Below, one piece after another: positions 34,301 through 48,141 of a stretch of 64,000 bases of DNA (position 1 is the stretch's first letter; each line of letters starts with the position of its first letter). The stretch is taken from positions 6,567,428-6,631,427 of the forward strand of contig OY979717.1 of the NCBI GenBank assembly GCA_963855995.1. The letters are read 5' to 3'. Source of the stretch: Muricea muricata. Its lineage: Eukaryota; Cnidaria; Anthozoa; Malacalcyonacea; Plexauridae. The notes beneath the pieces were generated by a model. That model searched no databases. It was not told the DNA's origin and saw nothing but the letters and a program-made list of their open reading frames with translations. Both the position numbers and the translations under genes were made by a program.

Positions 34301-37300
34301 TCAGTATGCGCTCCTTTGTATACAATTTACGATACTTTTCCCATAAGTGTAACGTTTGACCGTGGTGTCTTATATATAGAAACTTATCTGGCGATGCTAA
34401 AGGACACTAACATCACTGTCTCCTACGTTCATCAATAAATTTTTGCTCGAGAAAGTTTCAACACGTTCCAAGTGTTACAGAAAAATTATATGCCTAAATA
34501 AATTTTTTTTTCAGATGAAAATATTTTAATCAAAATTGAAACCGATGTGCCGGTGCATTATACGTTATTCACATCCTTGAAATACTTCAATCACTTTTGC
34601 TGATAACATTTAAGTGTCACTTCGATAAAAATTAAGTATTGGAAACTATACTAGCCCTTATGCTCCAAAAACTTGACATAGAGGAATTTAAGAATATAAA
34701 CACAATACATTGATATGTGGTTAATTATACAGGCAAAGTTCAAATTTCTTCAAATTTATAATAGTATTCGATAACTATTTTTAAAAATTGAGCAATATTT
34801 GCTACTGCAAAAACAACGTGACCTTGTAAGTAAATTTTGCGTATGGTAAACCGACATGATATTATACCAGGAATGTATAAAAAATTTGAGAGTTGAGGGT
34901 AGTTTGACGAGGGTCAAGAGTTAAGCACTAAGCAGGAGGTCTGAAAGCGTTTTTTATTAGTTTTCCTACTAAAATTGTATTGTTTTATTGTATCGCATTC
35001 ACATGGTTTTGCAACTCTCGAAAAAACGTTTCTCTGATGCGTCCACTCGCGAAATGAGATATCGCAGACTTACAGGGTATTTAAGGTAATATTTAACCAG
35101 CAATATAATTAAGTCACTTGTCTTGGGTTATCTGCCTCAATACCTTCAATAAACTCATACACCAGAGAGAGCGAGTGCCACAAAATTCAAGTCTCTATGT
35201 GCATATCTACATCACTTCAAACACAAAACTCAAACACTAAGTACAAAATATAAACTAAACTACAGTATATATCTCGACTACAGCATATAGCTATTATATT
35301 TTCTTCGCTTTACTATTGTTAATGATAGACGAGTGTATGGCTGCATTTTAATTTCCAACTTCCTGATAATATTAGAACGAACGAAACGCGTGCGCGCTCT
35401 TGTTTATGCACCAATTGTCCTGACCAAATCATACCAAATTTAGGTTATAGGTATGCGGTCGGGTATAAGATGTGCGTTCGTCATGTGCATATATTTTATA
35501 TATGTAGGCCGTACTGCATAAGCCGTACTGGACAACATGACCTCAAGTCGCGAATTCTAGTTAAAAAATCAGTGGCGGATCTAGCGTAAGTCAAAATAAA
35601 TTACCACAGCTCATTCTAGGATATATTTACATTTAAAAATACCTTGAAAGCAACTTCATTGGTTAGATTTTATTCTTTTGAAATTCATAACCTATGACAT
35701 TGCTATAAAGTTATTTTGAATTTAAAATTGAGCTGCAATAGTTTATTTTGACTTACCCTGGACCGCCACTGGTTAAAATATTATTATTTGGTATTAAAAA
35801 TTGTCTTGAAACTTTCTTACATATACAATGCAATTTAAAGTAATATAACCTCCCTAGACGACTTTCTACCCTCGAGCATTACCGGGTCACTGTGTGTTGT
35901 GTCATAACTCGATAAAGGCGTTTTTACAGACTGCTTGGGGCAACATTACTTTGTTGAAATTTCTCTGTGAAGTCTCGCCACAACTTGCGTGCATGGATGA
36001 CGCTATCCTGCACGGAAAACTATTTGGTATTTTAATCATTGCATGTGCGGCATGGGGTAAGCTGTTGTCGCGTAACTTATTGCGATTTAAGTCGCGCTGG
36101 TTTCTGGTCATGTCATGTCCGTGACGTCCTTATGTTAGCCTGCGTAGCCGGCGCTTTAGGGGGAGGATTTGAAAGGGGAAAAGTTTGGAACGGGGGAATT
36201 CCCCAGTTCCAAACTTTTCCCGTTCCAAATCCTCCCCCTAAAGCGCCGGCTATGCAGTCTATCCTTATGTGGGATTGGGTGTTACCCTATACAAGGCAAA
36301 ATTTATGTCCCGTCACGTTTTCATGCATGCTACTATATGATTACAATGTTTTATCTAGATATATATTTTTAACACATAACACATAATTTTTTTACGACAG
36401 CTGTAAAACATGCATGGAATCTGAATCTTGAAATCATGGAATTCTGGTAAATGCAAAAGTATGAACACAAACATTAATGACAATTGCAAGTTGTTATAAA
36501 TGCAGTTTCGAGCGCAGCTCAGATATAATAACTAATACGTGTGACTTAAAGGAGGTTCGTGTTTATAATGACTATTCCAAGCACGGCACATGAGCAACAG
36601 CCAGATTGGCGAGTATGGGAAGTTCACACGCGAGATATTTTGTGTCCAATGTCTTGGCGCACTTGAAGTTTTTAGCGAGAAAAACATTGAACAGGTCTTC
36701 GAAAGTTGAGAATAAGTGACTTTGTTTTAGTTTATACGGACATTAAGTTTTCATATCAAGTATTGCATAGGCAAAACTAACTCTGCAAGAAGGCAAAAGA
36801 TTCAAGAAAGCAGAATTTCTAGTCAAGATTCAATTATAGAAGGAAGTATTCCATTACTTATGTGTGCGGAATATTTTATAGTATAATTTTGATAGCTTGA
36901 TTCCGCCGTCGGCTTATTGTATTTCACAAAAAACTAATCAAACCTACCTGTAATTAGTGAGTTCATTATTACCTAATAGTAAAACGAATACCGGGTATGC
37001 GCCAGTGACGACTTTCCTAGTAGGTTACTGACAGAAACTTTGCCGCTACCATGATAGTTGTTGTCTGAGGTTAGCCATTTGCCCATGTTACTTGCTAAAC
37101 GTACTGTTAAGTCAATAACTGAAAACTGGTTTAAAAAAATTGTGGTCGAAAGTCGCTCCGTTTACACGACTATACGAATCTCATTTAATCCTGCTATGTA
37201 AATTTTGTGTTTATTTTGATACAGTGATAACAACCAAGTTTTAAAGAAGTCAATAATGATAATACAGTTGAAGCTGGCAAAGAAGGACTAAATTATAGAG

Positions 37301-39764
37301 ACGCACGACATTGCTTTCTTGTTCTCAAATTTACAAGATTAACAATGATATAATTGCGCAAAAAAAAATGCTCACAATTTACGTCAGGTTAATTAAATAT
37401 GTCTATCAGTGTAAGATTGGTATTGGACAAATCGTATCATGTTGATAGGCAACGTGTAATATTGCTGTTACCTGCATTTTTTCGAACAGACGATTAAAGT
37501 GGTTAATTGTTGGTCGTGTGTCGTGCATGGAAATATTTGTCAAATGTTTCAAAACACGAGGGTCACAAGTTTGTTGTTTATTAACTATTGTAGGTTAACT
37601 CTAGCTGCATGCACTCGAAATAGCCTGCGAGGCACAAGGTGTTTGGTTACTTGCACAGGAATAATACCGCGCAAGTAACCATACGCGAAGCCGTCTGCAG
37701 GACAGGCTCGAAAGAGCATTTATATCAACTTGTCATTAATCTTTGTATAATTTTTACACTTCTGCATTTGGCGCTGGTTAATATCTTTTATACCGGTATC
37801 ATTCAGTTAGAGCAAAAAAGTTCTATGATTGCAAGACACCATGATTCCAGATTCCATGTTTTACAGCTTACCGACTAAGCCTGAAAAAATATTTGGAAGG
37901 TTTCTAAGGCAACGCCACTTCTTTGTCAAAGGATCTCATTACAAGCACAAATTATCTTAATTTGCAGGCTAAAAAGCATCAGTTCATGTACATATGGCTA
38001 AAATATATGAAAAACAATATTATATGTTACAATGGTCATGTCCCCCCTTTTTTGTGCCTTTTACATCGCAATTTACCTTGACTTTACCCTCGAATTACTT
38101 GCATCCACTTGAACCATATTGGACCTGCCAAATGTCACCTAAGCTATGACACACACACAGCCAGGAATTTATACATGCATGCACATTGCAGGACACCATT
38201 AATAGACTGGTACAGTCTGGTACACTGGTTGCCTGGTCATCTTTTTATATCATTATACAATATACATTCACACTCTGGCCATGCGCTCCCGCAACATCGC
38301 AAGTTTTTATTTTTATTGTAAGCGTCTTATCGGGTGTCTTCATCGCTAGTGGTATTAAATTTAAAATCTTTTGGGCATAAAATGATTTTTGTTCGACTAT
38401 TTACACTATCTATAATATTATGCGCCCTTGACAATTAACACAGAAGTAGCCGAGTTTTGGTATCGGGATATTAAAATTTTGAATATATTTTGCATAAAAT
38501 ATTCTGCATCCGCGCCCACTTTGCGTACGGTTATCTTCAGCTTCAGCTAATGTTTGTCTGCCGTCAAAATTTGAACGATTGTATTGCGAGAAATTGTTTA
38601 TATACGTTACTCTAATTGGGACAATAAAAGTTAATGCAAGTCGTTATTGTATTAATAAAGAAAAGGGAAAAGATCTTCAGCTACGGAAATTGCTAATTGC
38701 AATAAATCTAAATATTGCTCTCCGATTCGTTCCAGTGAATTGCTTTGACGTAAATGATTACTTATTCGGAAGGACAGTTTATTAATGCACGGGGAAAATT
38801 AATCCGCCTAAAAGATGGTCTTTGTTTATTTCACGCGCATCGTGTGGAATAATCTACTATAAAATGAACGATTGCAGTTTGGATTGTAGTAGACTATTCA
38901 TTTTTCCTACTAGTACGTTCCTGTACTGTAATATCTTACCCTAGTTTTCCATTGGCTTCCATCATGCCCTTCACCTTGAATCAAGAGTTCCAAACCAACT
39001 GGTTGTACTACCATCCCAGGTACATTTCTTGTAAGCCAGATATAGGTCATCACCTCCTTTGACGGCTTAGGCATTGCACTCGGTCCATAGAAACGATATG
39101 TTAAACATTGATCTGAACAGTTCGTGATCGTATAACCATCAAATAAATCGCTCAAAATCTGGTCTGCTTTTTTTCCAAAGTCCTTCAGGATCTTGACCAG
39201 AATATCTACTCCTTGTTTGCTGACAGGCCGTGCATGGAATGGGATTGCACGTTCGGTAAGAAAAGTGTTAAGTTCGTGTCTCATTGGTTTATCAAAGTGA
39301 ACTAATATTTCCTCAACAACTGGTGGGGATGCAGCTCCTTTAAAGATGATAACATTTGCAGTACGAGTTGGTTTTGGTCCGTTGTTATCAAGGTATGCAA
39401 TGGCATCCTCTTTAATGGGATTCTGTAGTTCAATCAAGAAAATGTAGTTTGAGTTCAACGTGGCTTTTTCATATGCAGTGACATTTAGCGAGGTAACATT
39501 CAAGATGTAGTCGCGGACTTGTCGCAGTTCCTGTTCTGATAAATCTCGATACAGATCCTGGGATGTCAAATTCGCCTTGAGCGACGATGTTGTGGAACAG
39601 CTTGATAATCTTTCAGGATTCTTTGAATTATTCACCGTTATAATGATTATGGCTACAGCAAGAGCAACGACAAGTAGCACCAAGATGCATATTACGATTT
39701 TAACAGCCCATGGTGTTTTAGTATTTTCTGGTTCCTTAGCCCTTTTATACCTGCAAAAAGGCAT
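31347..39764 (-). CDS. AOC: Membrane copper amine oxidase 2, two exons, 782 aa
   Basis: Exon 1 is 39764-38940 and exon 2 is 32870-31347, with the same intron position and phase as amine oxidase 1 (WKTR-VYYN) and an exon 2 of identical length (1524 nt). The type II anchor is at residues about 19-44; TPQ Tyr492 lies in TPYNYDY, catalytic Asp405 in YLDS, and copper ligands are His541, His543 and His710. All catalytic residues are intact. Relative to copy 1, the first ~170 residues differ at about 7 positions, the next ~108 at about 41, and exon 2 at about 45 of 507. The intron (6.1 kb) holds several MITEs. Upstream of the ATG the frame is open to 39959, but that part is not conserved as protein in copy 1. 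The GTG at 32870 that can look like a start is the first codon after the splice acceptor. Confidence 0.9.
33521..33992. mobile_element. Palindromic MITE in amine oxidase 2 intron, 472 bp
   Basis: The ends CTGGCAACTCTTTCAC and GTGAAAGAGTTGCCAG are perfect inverted repeats. The interior also folds; for example, ACAATTTACTGCAAAAA pairs with TTTTTGCAGTAAATTGT, and AAGATTCGGAAATACTT with its inverse. Confidence 0.75.
35571..35775. mobile_element. hAT-like MITE, CAGTGGCGGATCTAG ends, 205 bp
   Basis: CAGTGGCGGATCTAGCGTAA and inverted CAGTGGCGGTCCAGGGTAAG are the two ends, with the match continuing through GTCAAAATAAA. CAGTGGCGGAT is a widespread hAT terminus. Confidence 0.7.
36144..36252. repeat. 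Near-perfect GC-rich hairpin, ~50-bp arms
   Basis: AGCCGGCGCTTTAGGGGGAG on the left is the exact inverse of CTCCCCCTAAAGCGCCGGCT on the right. The arms continue through GATTTGAAAGGGGAAAAGTTTGGAAC-type sequence with one or two mismatches to a short loop at GGGGGAATTCCCC. It is much more GC-rich than its surroundings and lies in the amine oxidase 2 intron. Confidence 0.85.
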
Positions 39765-39829
39765 CGTGAACGCGAAGCAGTGAGTCTTCTTGTTGTTGAT
39801 TCGTTTTAAGTAACAGCCTCGTAGAAGGA

Positions 39830-40140
39830 AAGGCAATATACCTCGAGAGTCTTGGTTTACAGCCGAGTAAAATACTGGCAATGATGTCACACGATACGTA
39901 CTATATAGATTGACGTGTTTGAATAACAAAGGTGTTGTATTACCATAGACATTTCTCAAATTCCCTAGTTAGATGTTTTCAAGTCGAGACTGAATTTGTT
40001 TCTTTTGAGTAATTTGGGACTCAACTGAGCCGCAGGCCCGCAGAAGGGAATAATCAGAAAGCAGGACTGCAGGAACTTACTAGGGTTTTGCACACCAGGA
40101 TTGTAATTCGTATATTTGGGTGCCTAGCGTATTCGTGTGA
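39830..40140 (-). promoter_or_regulatory. 5' flank/promoter region of amine oxidase 2
   Basis: Homologous to 16340-16600 and 22487-22654 in block order: ACCTCGAGAGTCTTG, GAGTAAAATACTG, ACGATACGTACTATATAGAT, TTTGAATAACAAAGG, GTCGAGACTGAATTTG. The later GAAGGGAATAATCAGAAAG also matches the relic copy at 24240. A regulatory role is inferred only from position and conservation. Confidence 0.45.
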
Positions 40141-43100
40141 TATCTAATTGTTGTATATAATATCTATATCAAAGTATACACAATATACGTAGCTAAATAT
40201 TGCTCATCTGCATTGTTGGTTTCGAAACGAAGATCACAATAATGTTTTCGGACAGTTCAATGGGAAACAAACAAGTTTGTTATTTTCCGCTGTTAGCAAA
40301 GTTCCCATCAAAATGCGTAAGTTTGGTCAGCAAATGCGCAATGCGGTTGCCTAGCCTAGCTACACTATGTCCATTGCGACTAAAACATAGGTTTTTTTAT
40401 TATGCAGTAAATTCCGGTTTGTTCTTGCACAAAAACAATCTACTCAGCTTGTAAACTTCATGATTTAATTTCTGACTTGTTTTGTAATTGTTCATTTTGC
40501 GCATGTGTATGTATTCTTCTATAGGCAAAACTCTGCGCTAGCCAAGGCAGCAATTTCATTTCAACGCGCCGCTAAAATCGGGTTTAGTTTAGTGCATGCT
40601 AATCGTATACAGGTAAATATTCGCATTTTTATTATCAAGTGTATGTTTAGTATTAGTTTCTTGTTGCATTTATCGTAGTTTCGATAAGGTTTACTATAGT
40701 TAGTTTGTTTTACTCATTGTGTTCTAGTTCGAACCGACTCTACTGATTCGACTTCTATTCAATCATCCTAACCGACTCAACCGATTCGATTCTACGCGAT
40801 TCTATAATCTGTATCGACTAAATACAATCTACAAGGACAAAATACCGCGATAAACGACAATTCAAACGATCTAAAACCGCCGCGATTCGTCAAGATTCAA
40901 AATATTGATATTGGACTTGATCCTACCAACAAAACCTTCAACATTGGTCTACATTTCGACACCCTATTTCCTACAAGTCGTCGTATCGTGCTTTCATTTT
41001 ACTGTACATATTTCACACCTGTATATATATCCTGTTATCTGTTTATTAAAGTGTTTATAACCTTGACAAAATTCTAACGTCGAAGTCGATTTATTCAACG
41101 CAGCACGTCTACCACCGGTAGACTCATTTGGTTTCTGTTCAACCACCTCATTTCTATCAGAACGAAGCTACATGCATATTGTGTATATTCATCTCAATAA
41201 ACATCTGTAGTATATTTAGATTAAGGTATCTATAAACACATCTCCTTGTTTTGTGTATTACATTACTTGTTATCCAAAAAATATGCTATAAGAGTCAATT
41301 TTGGTGTATTTATTTATTATATATATTATTATTAATAGTTCGTTTAACTAAGTCAAGATACTTTCAAGTTTTTATTTGAAACGGGTGCTAGATAGCCATG
41401 CATAAACATTTATATGCCTCATTAGAAATTCTCTCAAAAGATATTATTTTACGTATACCTGGTTTATACTGCAAATCGACTTAACAATGTTTTTAATTCA
41501 CCGAAAAATATCATGGTCGCTAGATTAGTTGCAGTGTAATTTGAATATGCACTAATCCTTTGTCGACTGCATTGTGGCCATTGAATTTATTAATGACATG
41601 CATTGAGCGAAACTTGATTTTGCGGTTGAACTTGAACTTGTACAGGAATGATTGTTATAGATAGAAGCTAGCTAGCTTGATCGTGTCTGTTTCTAACGCT
41701 AGATATTGCGCTTTTTAATAACTACTGTACGTGCATGTGCTTTGAGTTTTACGTCTGCGACATCCTTTTTTTCTATTTTGTTTTCGTAAAGTCGAAAATC
41801 CTCGTCCTATACAGGTACAATAAAACTGTAAAATGTTAAATGAGACGCATTGTACTTGGCGGCCCTTTTTACCATGAATCATGATGCAAATTGCTCACGT
41901 CGTATGCATTACAAAGTTTATGCTTTTTCAAATTCCAAATCAAACGCTTTTCACTATCACGTTCTATAGCTTCTTTGCCTATAGGCCGTGCCATCTATTG
42001 TTTATCCAGTAACTTGAAGAAATTCTGATAGAATGATCCTACATCAATTACTTAGTTTTATTTCAGTTGCTTTAGAGTTTTACTGGCTCGAAAACGAGGT
42101 TATTCGACTTTAGGAAAACAAAATAGAAAAAAATAGGATCTCGCAAAAGTTAAGCTGAAAGCACATGCACGGTAGTTATTCAAGAGTGCAAAATTTGGCG
42201 TTAGACACACACACGATCAAGCTTGGAGTGGCTTACTTCTATTTATAACAATCATCCTTGACCTTGCACAAATACGTGCAACCGCTGAATGTCGGATCCG
42301 TTTTATCTCGGGTTTTCTCACTTTTCTACGTACAGGTTTGAGTTTCGTAGTTTAGCTATATTTCCCACCTTCGTGGAGCAAACTATCTTCATAATGCATA
42401 CAATTCTGTAAGTCAGTCAGTAATCTGTTAAAAGTAAAGCCCTATCTATTGGTCTGCGATTCCTTCAGTACTCCAATGTAATTACTATTCACGGGCAATC
42501 TAAGCAATGGCATTATGGCAATGCAAGCATCTTTAGTAATTTTTTTTAACTGACTGTGGTATTTCTCGCATTCTGAGTTGCCTGGTAATTACTCTGTGAC
42601 ACTGTAGACTGCACTCACTGTAGTCATTTCCCACACACAAAGTCATCAGATCATCACGTCATAACGTTGGAAAAATTATGCTAAATAAGGTATTCATCAA
42701 GGGATCTTCTTAGCAAGCTTTCTTCGAACACATCAACACACTTGAGAATAAGACGATCTGGTGCCAAGTCAGTATAACTATATAAAATTCACGTTGATCA
42801 CAAGAGTTATATAAACTAAGAACTCGGCTAAATTCACAAATACAATCAAGCTAACTTTATATTTTAACACGAATGTCGATGTCTTTAGTAACTAACCAAC
42901 TATATCGTAATTCTAATTTCTTACTGTCTTTATCGCTCTTAAAACCCATAATCAATATTGGCATATTAACTCAACTATTCATTTTACTCTAATGACTCGT
43001 TACCACTTGAAAACTATTAACTTCCGTCTTCTAGTCTTGGCATCTTTAAAGAACTGTAGCCAAGCCAAAACCAAGCCGAAAAGAAGAATTTCGCAAAAAA

Positions 43101-46001
43101 GCTTAGTTGAAATCTATATAACGGCGTTACGGGCGGGTCCCCATAAATTGGTTTTGCGGGACGCCGGATTACGCTTAGTTTGGTAACGAGAAACGGCATG
43201 TTTGATAAAATAAGGAGCCATCCTCGTACCCAGGTCTTAATATGGAGCGGGATTCAGGATATTTGAAAGTTGTGAGACGCGACACTCTCCTCCACAGAGG
43301 CTTTTTTAATCTCCTAAACTAGCCCCTCCTCATTAGTCTTACATGACTTTTCTCTGGATAATGAGGTTCACGGAGGGAGACGCGAGGTTTAGCATTTTAA
43401 CCGAGAGTGGACGAGTCGAAAAATCAAGCGGAATGCTGGATTGAATTTCTTATTGCATGGCTGGAATCAGTCCCTGCTGATGAAATATGTAACTCGTGAA
43501 GCAGAATTGGCCGCTCACTTCGAGTTTCTTCATAATCATATATTGCAAACACTATATATTTCAACTATAGCCAAATATTTCTTTGCTTACAATGAGAGCT
43601 CATTGTGCATTTTCATTGGTCGAGAGCTGTGCCATACCTATGTGTTTAGCTACACTCACAGACAACGACATCAAATGCATGATAAACGCGATAAACGCGG
43701 ATTTTGCCCTGAACTGACCAACAATTTTATTATATAGTTTTTTTATGCATCTGTGCTGTAATAACTGCAATAAATTTTAAAAGTCGACATTGCGTGTGAA
43801 GAGCAAAAAACTATTTTGATATTTCACATGTTATGACGTCATCTGTGGTCTTCTGCAAACAGCACAGACACGCACGAGACGAAAAAATATTTTTTAACTG
43901 CCAAGTTCTCAGGGCATACTAGAGTATGGTTTTATTAACTTACAAATTTGTGCTCCATGTATATTAGTAATTAGTTAGAGAGATCTCGCGACCACGCGAA
44001 TCTTTGCCCTAGTATGGAGTAAATATAGTACAATGAAGACAAATCTGAATATGAATATTATGCATTTAAAATTACTTGCTGGGCATTAACACTCATATTC
44101 AGATTACGTTTTCCGCCTGGTATTTCAATTGCCACCATCCTGAAAAAATGAAGACACATTAAAACATAATTGTAAAATTGGCAGTTCAAAACTGGCAATC
44201 ATCAAAATGATGGTTATTTAATTAATAAATGCCTATTGCAGTATAGAACATCCTGCATACATGTCATCTTATTGGCGAGTAATATATTAATTTTATAATG
44301 CAAGATGTTGTTGTTTTTAATGTGCCAACCACAGTGGCTCATCAGAGGGACCTCTGGAACTAATCCCGTTTTCACTAATTCACAATGCCAAAAATTATGA
44401 GCCTTCAATATACAATATAACAAGATTGAGCAACGTTCTGCTACCCGCAATTGTTGATAGTTGTCAACATCATTGAGCATTGCTGTTGAGTTAGACTAAA
44501 TTTTTGAACAATATGAATTAGAGATTATTGTTTAACCCTGTTCTCAACAACATTGCAAAAGGTTTGCTGTGTACTCCCTTGTATTGAAAAACACTTAATA
44601 ACAGAAGAAAAAAGTCCAAGGTTTATTTATGTATATCTGCTTATATTTGCTTTTTAAAGCATTTCCCGAAAGCTACCTATTTTTTTTAAATTGCGGGAAA
44701 ATTATATGTCAATATCGCTAATTTTATATGCAAATATGTGATTTCCTTTGCGAGCGGTATTTGGGATGTCATAATCATACATGCCAAATCTCGGAATACA
44801 GGACTAGTCACAAAACGTTCACACAACGATTTTCCAGTCCACCATTGTAAATGTATGTTTTTGTATATATTTTGCAAGTAGTTAATGTATTATTTCCTAA
44901 TTGTGTATTACACGGCTCTTTGAAAATCACTTAAAGCTGGGTGACAGGCGAGTGCGCATATATTCTGCGCATAACAATTGGTGGGCCGTCCGGAAGTGAG
45001 TTCGCCGTTGCCATATTAACGTAGTGTTTAATCAGCACGCATGTACATGTTTTTCTAATTTTTTGCGACAAGGAGTGCAGACCATAGGTGAGGACAATGT
45101 ATAGAATTGTGCATGAGAACAGATACATACAGAAGTACCGTTCTTTCCGCAATATCAGAGAAACGGAACTGCTTAGGCACTTTATACAGGTATCATATTT
45201 CAATGACAAAATGCAATATGTGCTTGGCAATATATCAAGTTGCTATTCAGAAACGACCGAAGTTTTCGATGAGTTTGACACCAAAGGAGTTAATCCTAGT
45301 ATCCTACGATAGAAACTGGCTATGCCTAAAATACAATAATCGCAAAGCTGTACGTAGTGTTCGTAAAGAGAATTGCGCTGTTCTATCGGACCGTATAGTC
45401 GAAGTTTTGCTATTTTTTACAAGAGTAATACGGAAATTTTAACTAGTTTAAATTTCATAACATTAATTTCTTTTTATCGTGCATTTCTTCGACGTCTCTG
45501 TTTTGTTTTTCGTGGCTCTCATGACCCGTCTATTAAATCCTTGTTTGTCGCAGTGCAGGAAAGTTGTGAGCAATCGTTTCTCTAATCAATATGAAACAAA
45601 CAATCTCAAATTCCTCCTATATTTACAACTAGCAACTTTGCATAACCATATTTTTTAAAATATTCGAAATCTGGACAAGTATATGCGAAACCTGGACAAG
45701 TAAGATTTTGGCATTTGCTGGCCCTTGCTCGAATTCCTCTAGTAATTAGATATTTTGATATTTGTTTGTCGTAAAGGCTAGGAGATTCCGTACTTTCAGC
45801 TTGTGTCTGATTTCCAATAAACAGGTACACTCTAAAGTTTGCCAGTTTGGTAAAGGAATTTTGGAGACAGACAAATTCACAAATTCAAAGTATAATTACA
45901 AATTAAAATAACGCATATCAACGCAGAAGCGCACTGTTCAAACTGATTTCTTCTACAGCTCATTATAAATAACACCAGAGGTGACATCGAGGGTAAAATT
46001 T
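40141..46001. other. Gene-poor 5.9-kb spacer
   Basis: No exon chain or protein family is recognised. At 40700-41240 there is a stretch with CCTGTATATATATCCTG, TTTATTAAAGTG and AACGCAGCACGTCTACC that could be a degenerate LTR, but I see no paired copy. Two overlapping ORFs at 45088-45442 match nothing. GTACCCAGG-type repeat sequence occurs near 43218. Confidence 0.35.
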
Positions 46002-46312
46002 GGGAACGCAGCGATTGGGGGGCAAATATAAATCCCGGATGTCCGCTCATTCACAATGCCCCAGACAAAAAAGTCGTTTTAGATTGAAAATATCATTCCA
46101 GATTGTACAAAATAATAAAAACAATTGAAAAAGTAGTATTTTGCCCACAAAACCGGTAAAACGACTTCAAACAACGATGAGGAAAACATTTCATACATTA
46201 CAGATTACTGCTGTTACTAAGGTGATTGCTAAGAAAACATTAGCTTAGCCAATAAGCGCTTGGCCTTGCATCCGGGACTAGAAGTTTCCCTTACCCCCAT
46301 CGCCGCGTTCCC
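46002..46312. mobile_element. MITE, GGGAACGC...GCGTTCCC ends
   Basis: GGGAACGCAGCGATTGGGGG at the left and, inverted, GGGAACGCGGCGATGGGGGT at the right. The match extends about 45 bp, including ATCCCGGATG / CATCCGGGA. Confidence 0.65.
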
Positions 46313-46666
46313 TTTTGTTTTCACTGAAAAAGATTACGATGCCCCTTCTAATGTTACTTATAGTCTCTATTAGCATAATTTCTTTAGTAAATAATGGTTT
46401 TCAAGCATTTTGATTGGTTGCCTGACCAGTAAATATGAGGCATTATTTACTAGTTGACTTTATTTCACAGTATAGACAATAAACAGTACGGCCACTCGGA
46501 AGTTCGATATGTCCTCCTACTTTTATGCAGTTGACTGGCAAGAATAATGACAAAACAGATAATTCAGCGTTTCTATTAACCAGAAAATGCAATTGACTCG
46601 CCAGAACCTGCATAATAAGCATGCGTAATGCGATATGCGTATGGACTCAAACTTCAGAGTTAAGGG

Positions 46667-47595
46667 CAGTGAACTCTAATACAACTGGAACGATAACTTG
46701 GCCGCCATCTTTGAAGCCAAATTGAAGGCCGCCATGTACGTCACGCCGCGAAAATATGACCTATTTTCAAAAGCTCTTTTCGACCCTTTAACTTCGTGTT
46801 TTAGAGCCAGTTAGGTGCTAAATATTTTCTAGATAGATTGAAATTTCATGTACCTCAACTTTCTAGGACGTCCAGTAAGGTTTTAAAATATTTTTTGGCT
46901 GCTAAAAATGAAAAACAGTTCCGGCGAAAACTTTGTCACGAAATATCTTTTTTAAAAAAATGTTACCTCTCGAGTTTTAACAGTTAGATGGAAGAGGCTG
47001 CCAAGAACTATCCGTAACCGAAGTTTAAAGCTTTAAAACTAATGCTATCTGACGAAAAATGTAAGTTTTATACATATTTTTGAATTAACCATACAAATAC
47101 ACCACTTCGAAAACCTCAATTTACTCACGTATTAGAAGGGCTACAGCAAAGACTAAAAGCTCAAAATAGACAACGATACCTGGACTTTAGCACAAGAGAC
47201 GTTTTGGAAGTGTTGAAATGTTTTAAAGCAATATATTTTCCAATTGAAGAGCGTAGTTTGCCTCGTAGTTTGCTTCGGCACGTTGAAACTTTCGTCATTT
47301 TCCAGAGTAAAAAAGTGATAGCCCTCAATTTTTGCCGTAACAAAGGGTAGAACAGTCAGGACTATCCAGAAAACCAGGATCGAATCTTTAAAATTGAAGT
47401 CTTGTGATGAAAATTCTCATTTTTCAAGCATATTTTCGCTCAAAAACAAACTTTCCACTCCTCGTAACTTTCCCCAGTCCTTTCGAACAAGCCATTTTCC
47501 CAGCGCGGTTCCCGCCTTTTGCTTCAAATTTGGCTTCATCCAATCATAGGACGAAAACATAGGAGTTATCGTTCCAGTTGTATTAGAGTTCACTG
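46667..47595. mobile_element. hAT-type non-autonomous element, 929 bp, with 8-bp TSD
   Basis: TIRs CAGTGAACTCTAATACAACT and inverted AGTTGTATTAGAGTTCACTG, extending about 33 bp through GGAACGATAACT. The identical octamer GTTAAGGG flanks both sides (46659-46666 and 47596-47603). An 8-bp TSD with CAG termini indicates hAT. No transposase remains. Confidence 0.85.
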
Positions 47596-47985
47596 GTTAA
47601 GGGGATCCGATTTGAATGTTTACTTCCTTTTCTGTGGTTTTTTCACATCGATCTGCACAAAGTCTGATTTTCTTCAATGCTTTGTAATTCTTGCCATGAT
47701 CAATTGATCCTCCATAAATGCTGTAAAACGATTTTTTACAGTCTAGAGGTCGGTTGTACCATAGTTAATTCTTGACTTGCACGTCGGCCATGTTTGTGGT
47801 GAAGTACAAAAGAATATTTTACCAGTTCTATTGAGGGCACAAGCCAACGTGGGTGAGAAACATTATCTCGTGAGTCCCGAGAGATTGGTTGCAAGTCAAG
47901 AATAGAGTTGATGGTTTGGAAACTCATTTGAATAACAATATAACTCATTATCTATGTTGGTCAACGTTTATGCAACGTGTGTATT

Positions 47986-48141
47986 GTGTTTTTGCCAAAT
48001 CCACCAATAGCAATTCTTCAATTACCCTATAGTTCAAGTAGCGGATAGCTAACTTTCCTAAAATGTTGTTATTGGTTAGTTAGGCAAGAATACAATACGC
48101 GCGTGAGGATTAAGGAACCTACTTCTGCATAAACAAGAACA
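47986..48141. repeat. Second copy of the segment at 26101-26259
   Basis: The same block order (CCAAATCCACCAATAG, TAACTTTCCTAAAA, TTGTTATTGGTTAGTTAGG) with scattered substitutions. Just to its left (about 47908-47940) is an inverted match to 26276-26306 (GATGGTTTGGAAACTCATT), so the copies are rearranged relative to each other. Confidence 0.6.

Noticed and set aside
38910-39959. N-terminally extended amine oxidase 2 (349-aa exon 1 from 39959)
   Set aside because: The extension is not conserved as protein in copy 1, whereas both copies share the ATG before PFCRYK followed by the membrane anchor.
40700-41240. Possible solo LTR
   Set aside because: TATA-like and polyadenylation-like motifs are present, but I found no matching second copy, no TG...CA ends with a TSD, and no gag/pol sequence.
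45088-45442. Two overlapping plus-strand ORFs (74 and 111 aa)
   Set aside because: Different frames of the same stretch, with no recognised domain and no splice-flanked exon pattern. Chance ORFs are the simplest reading.
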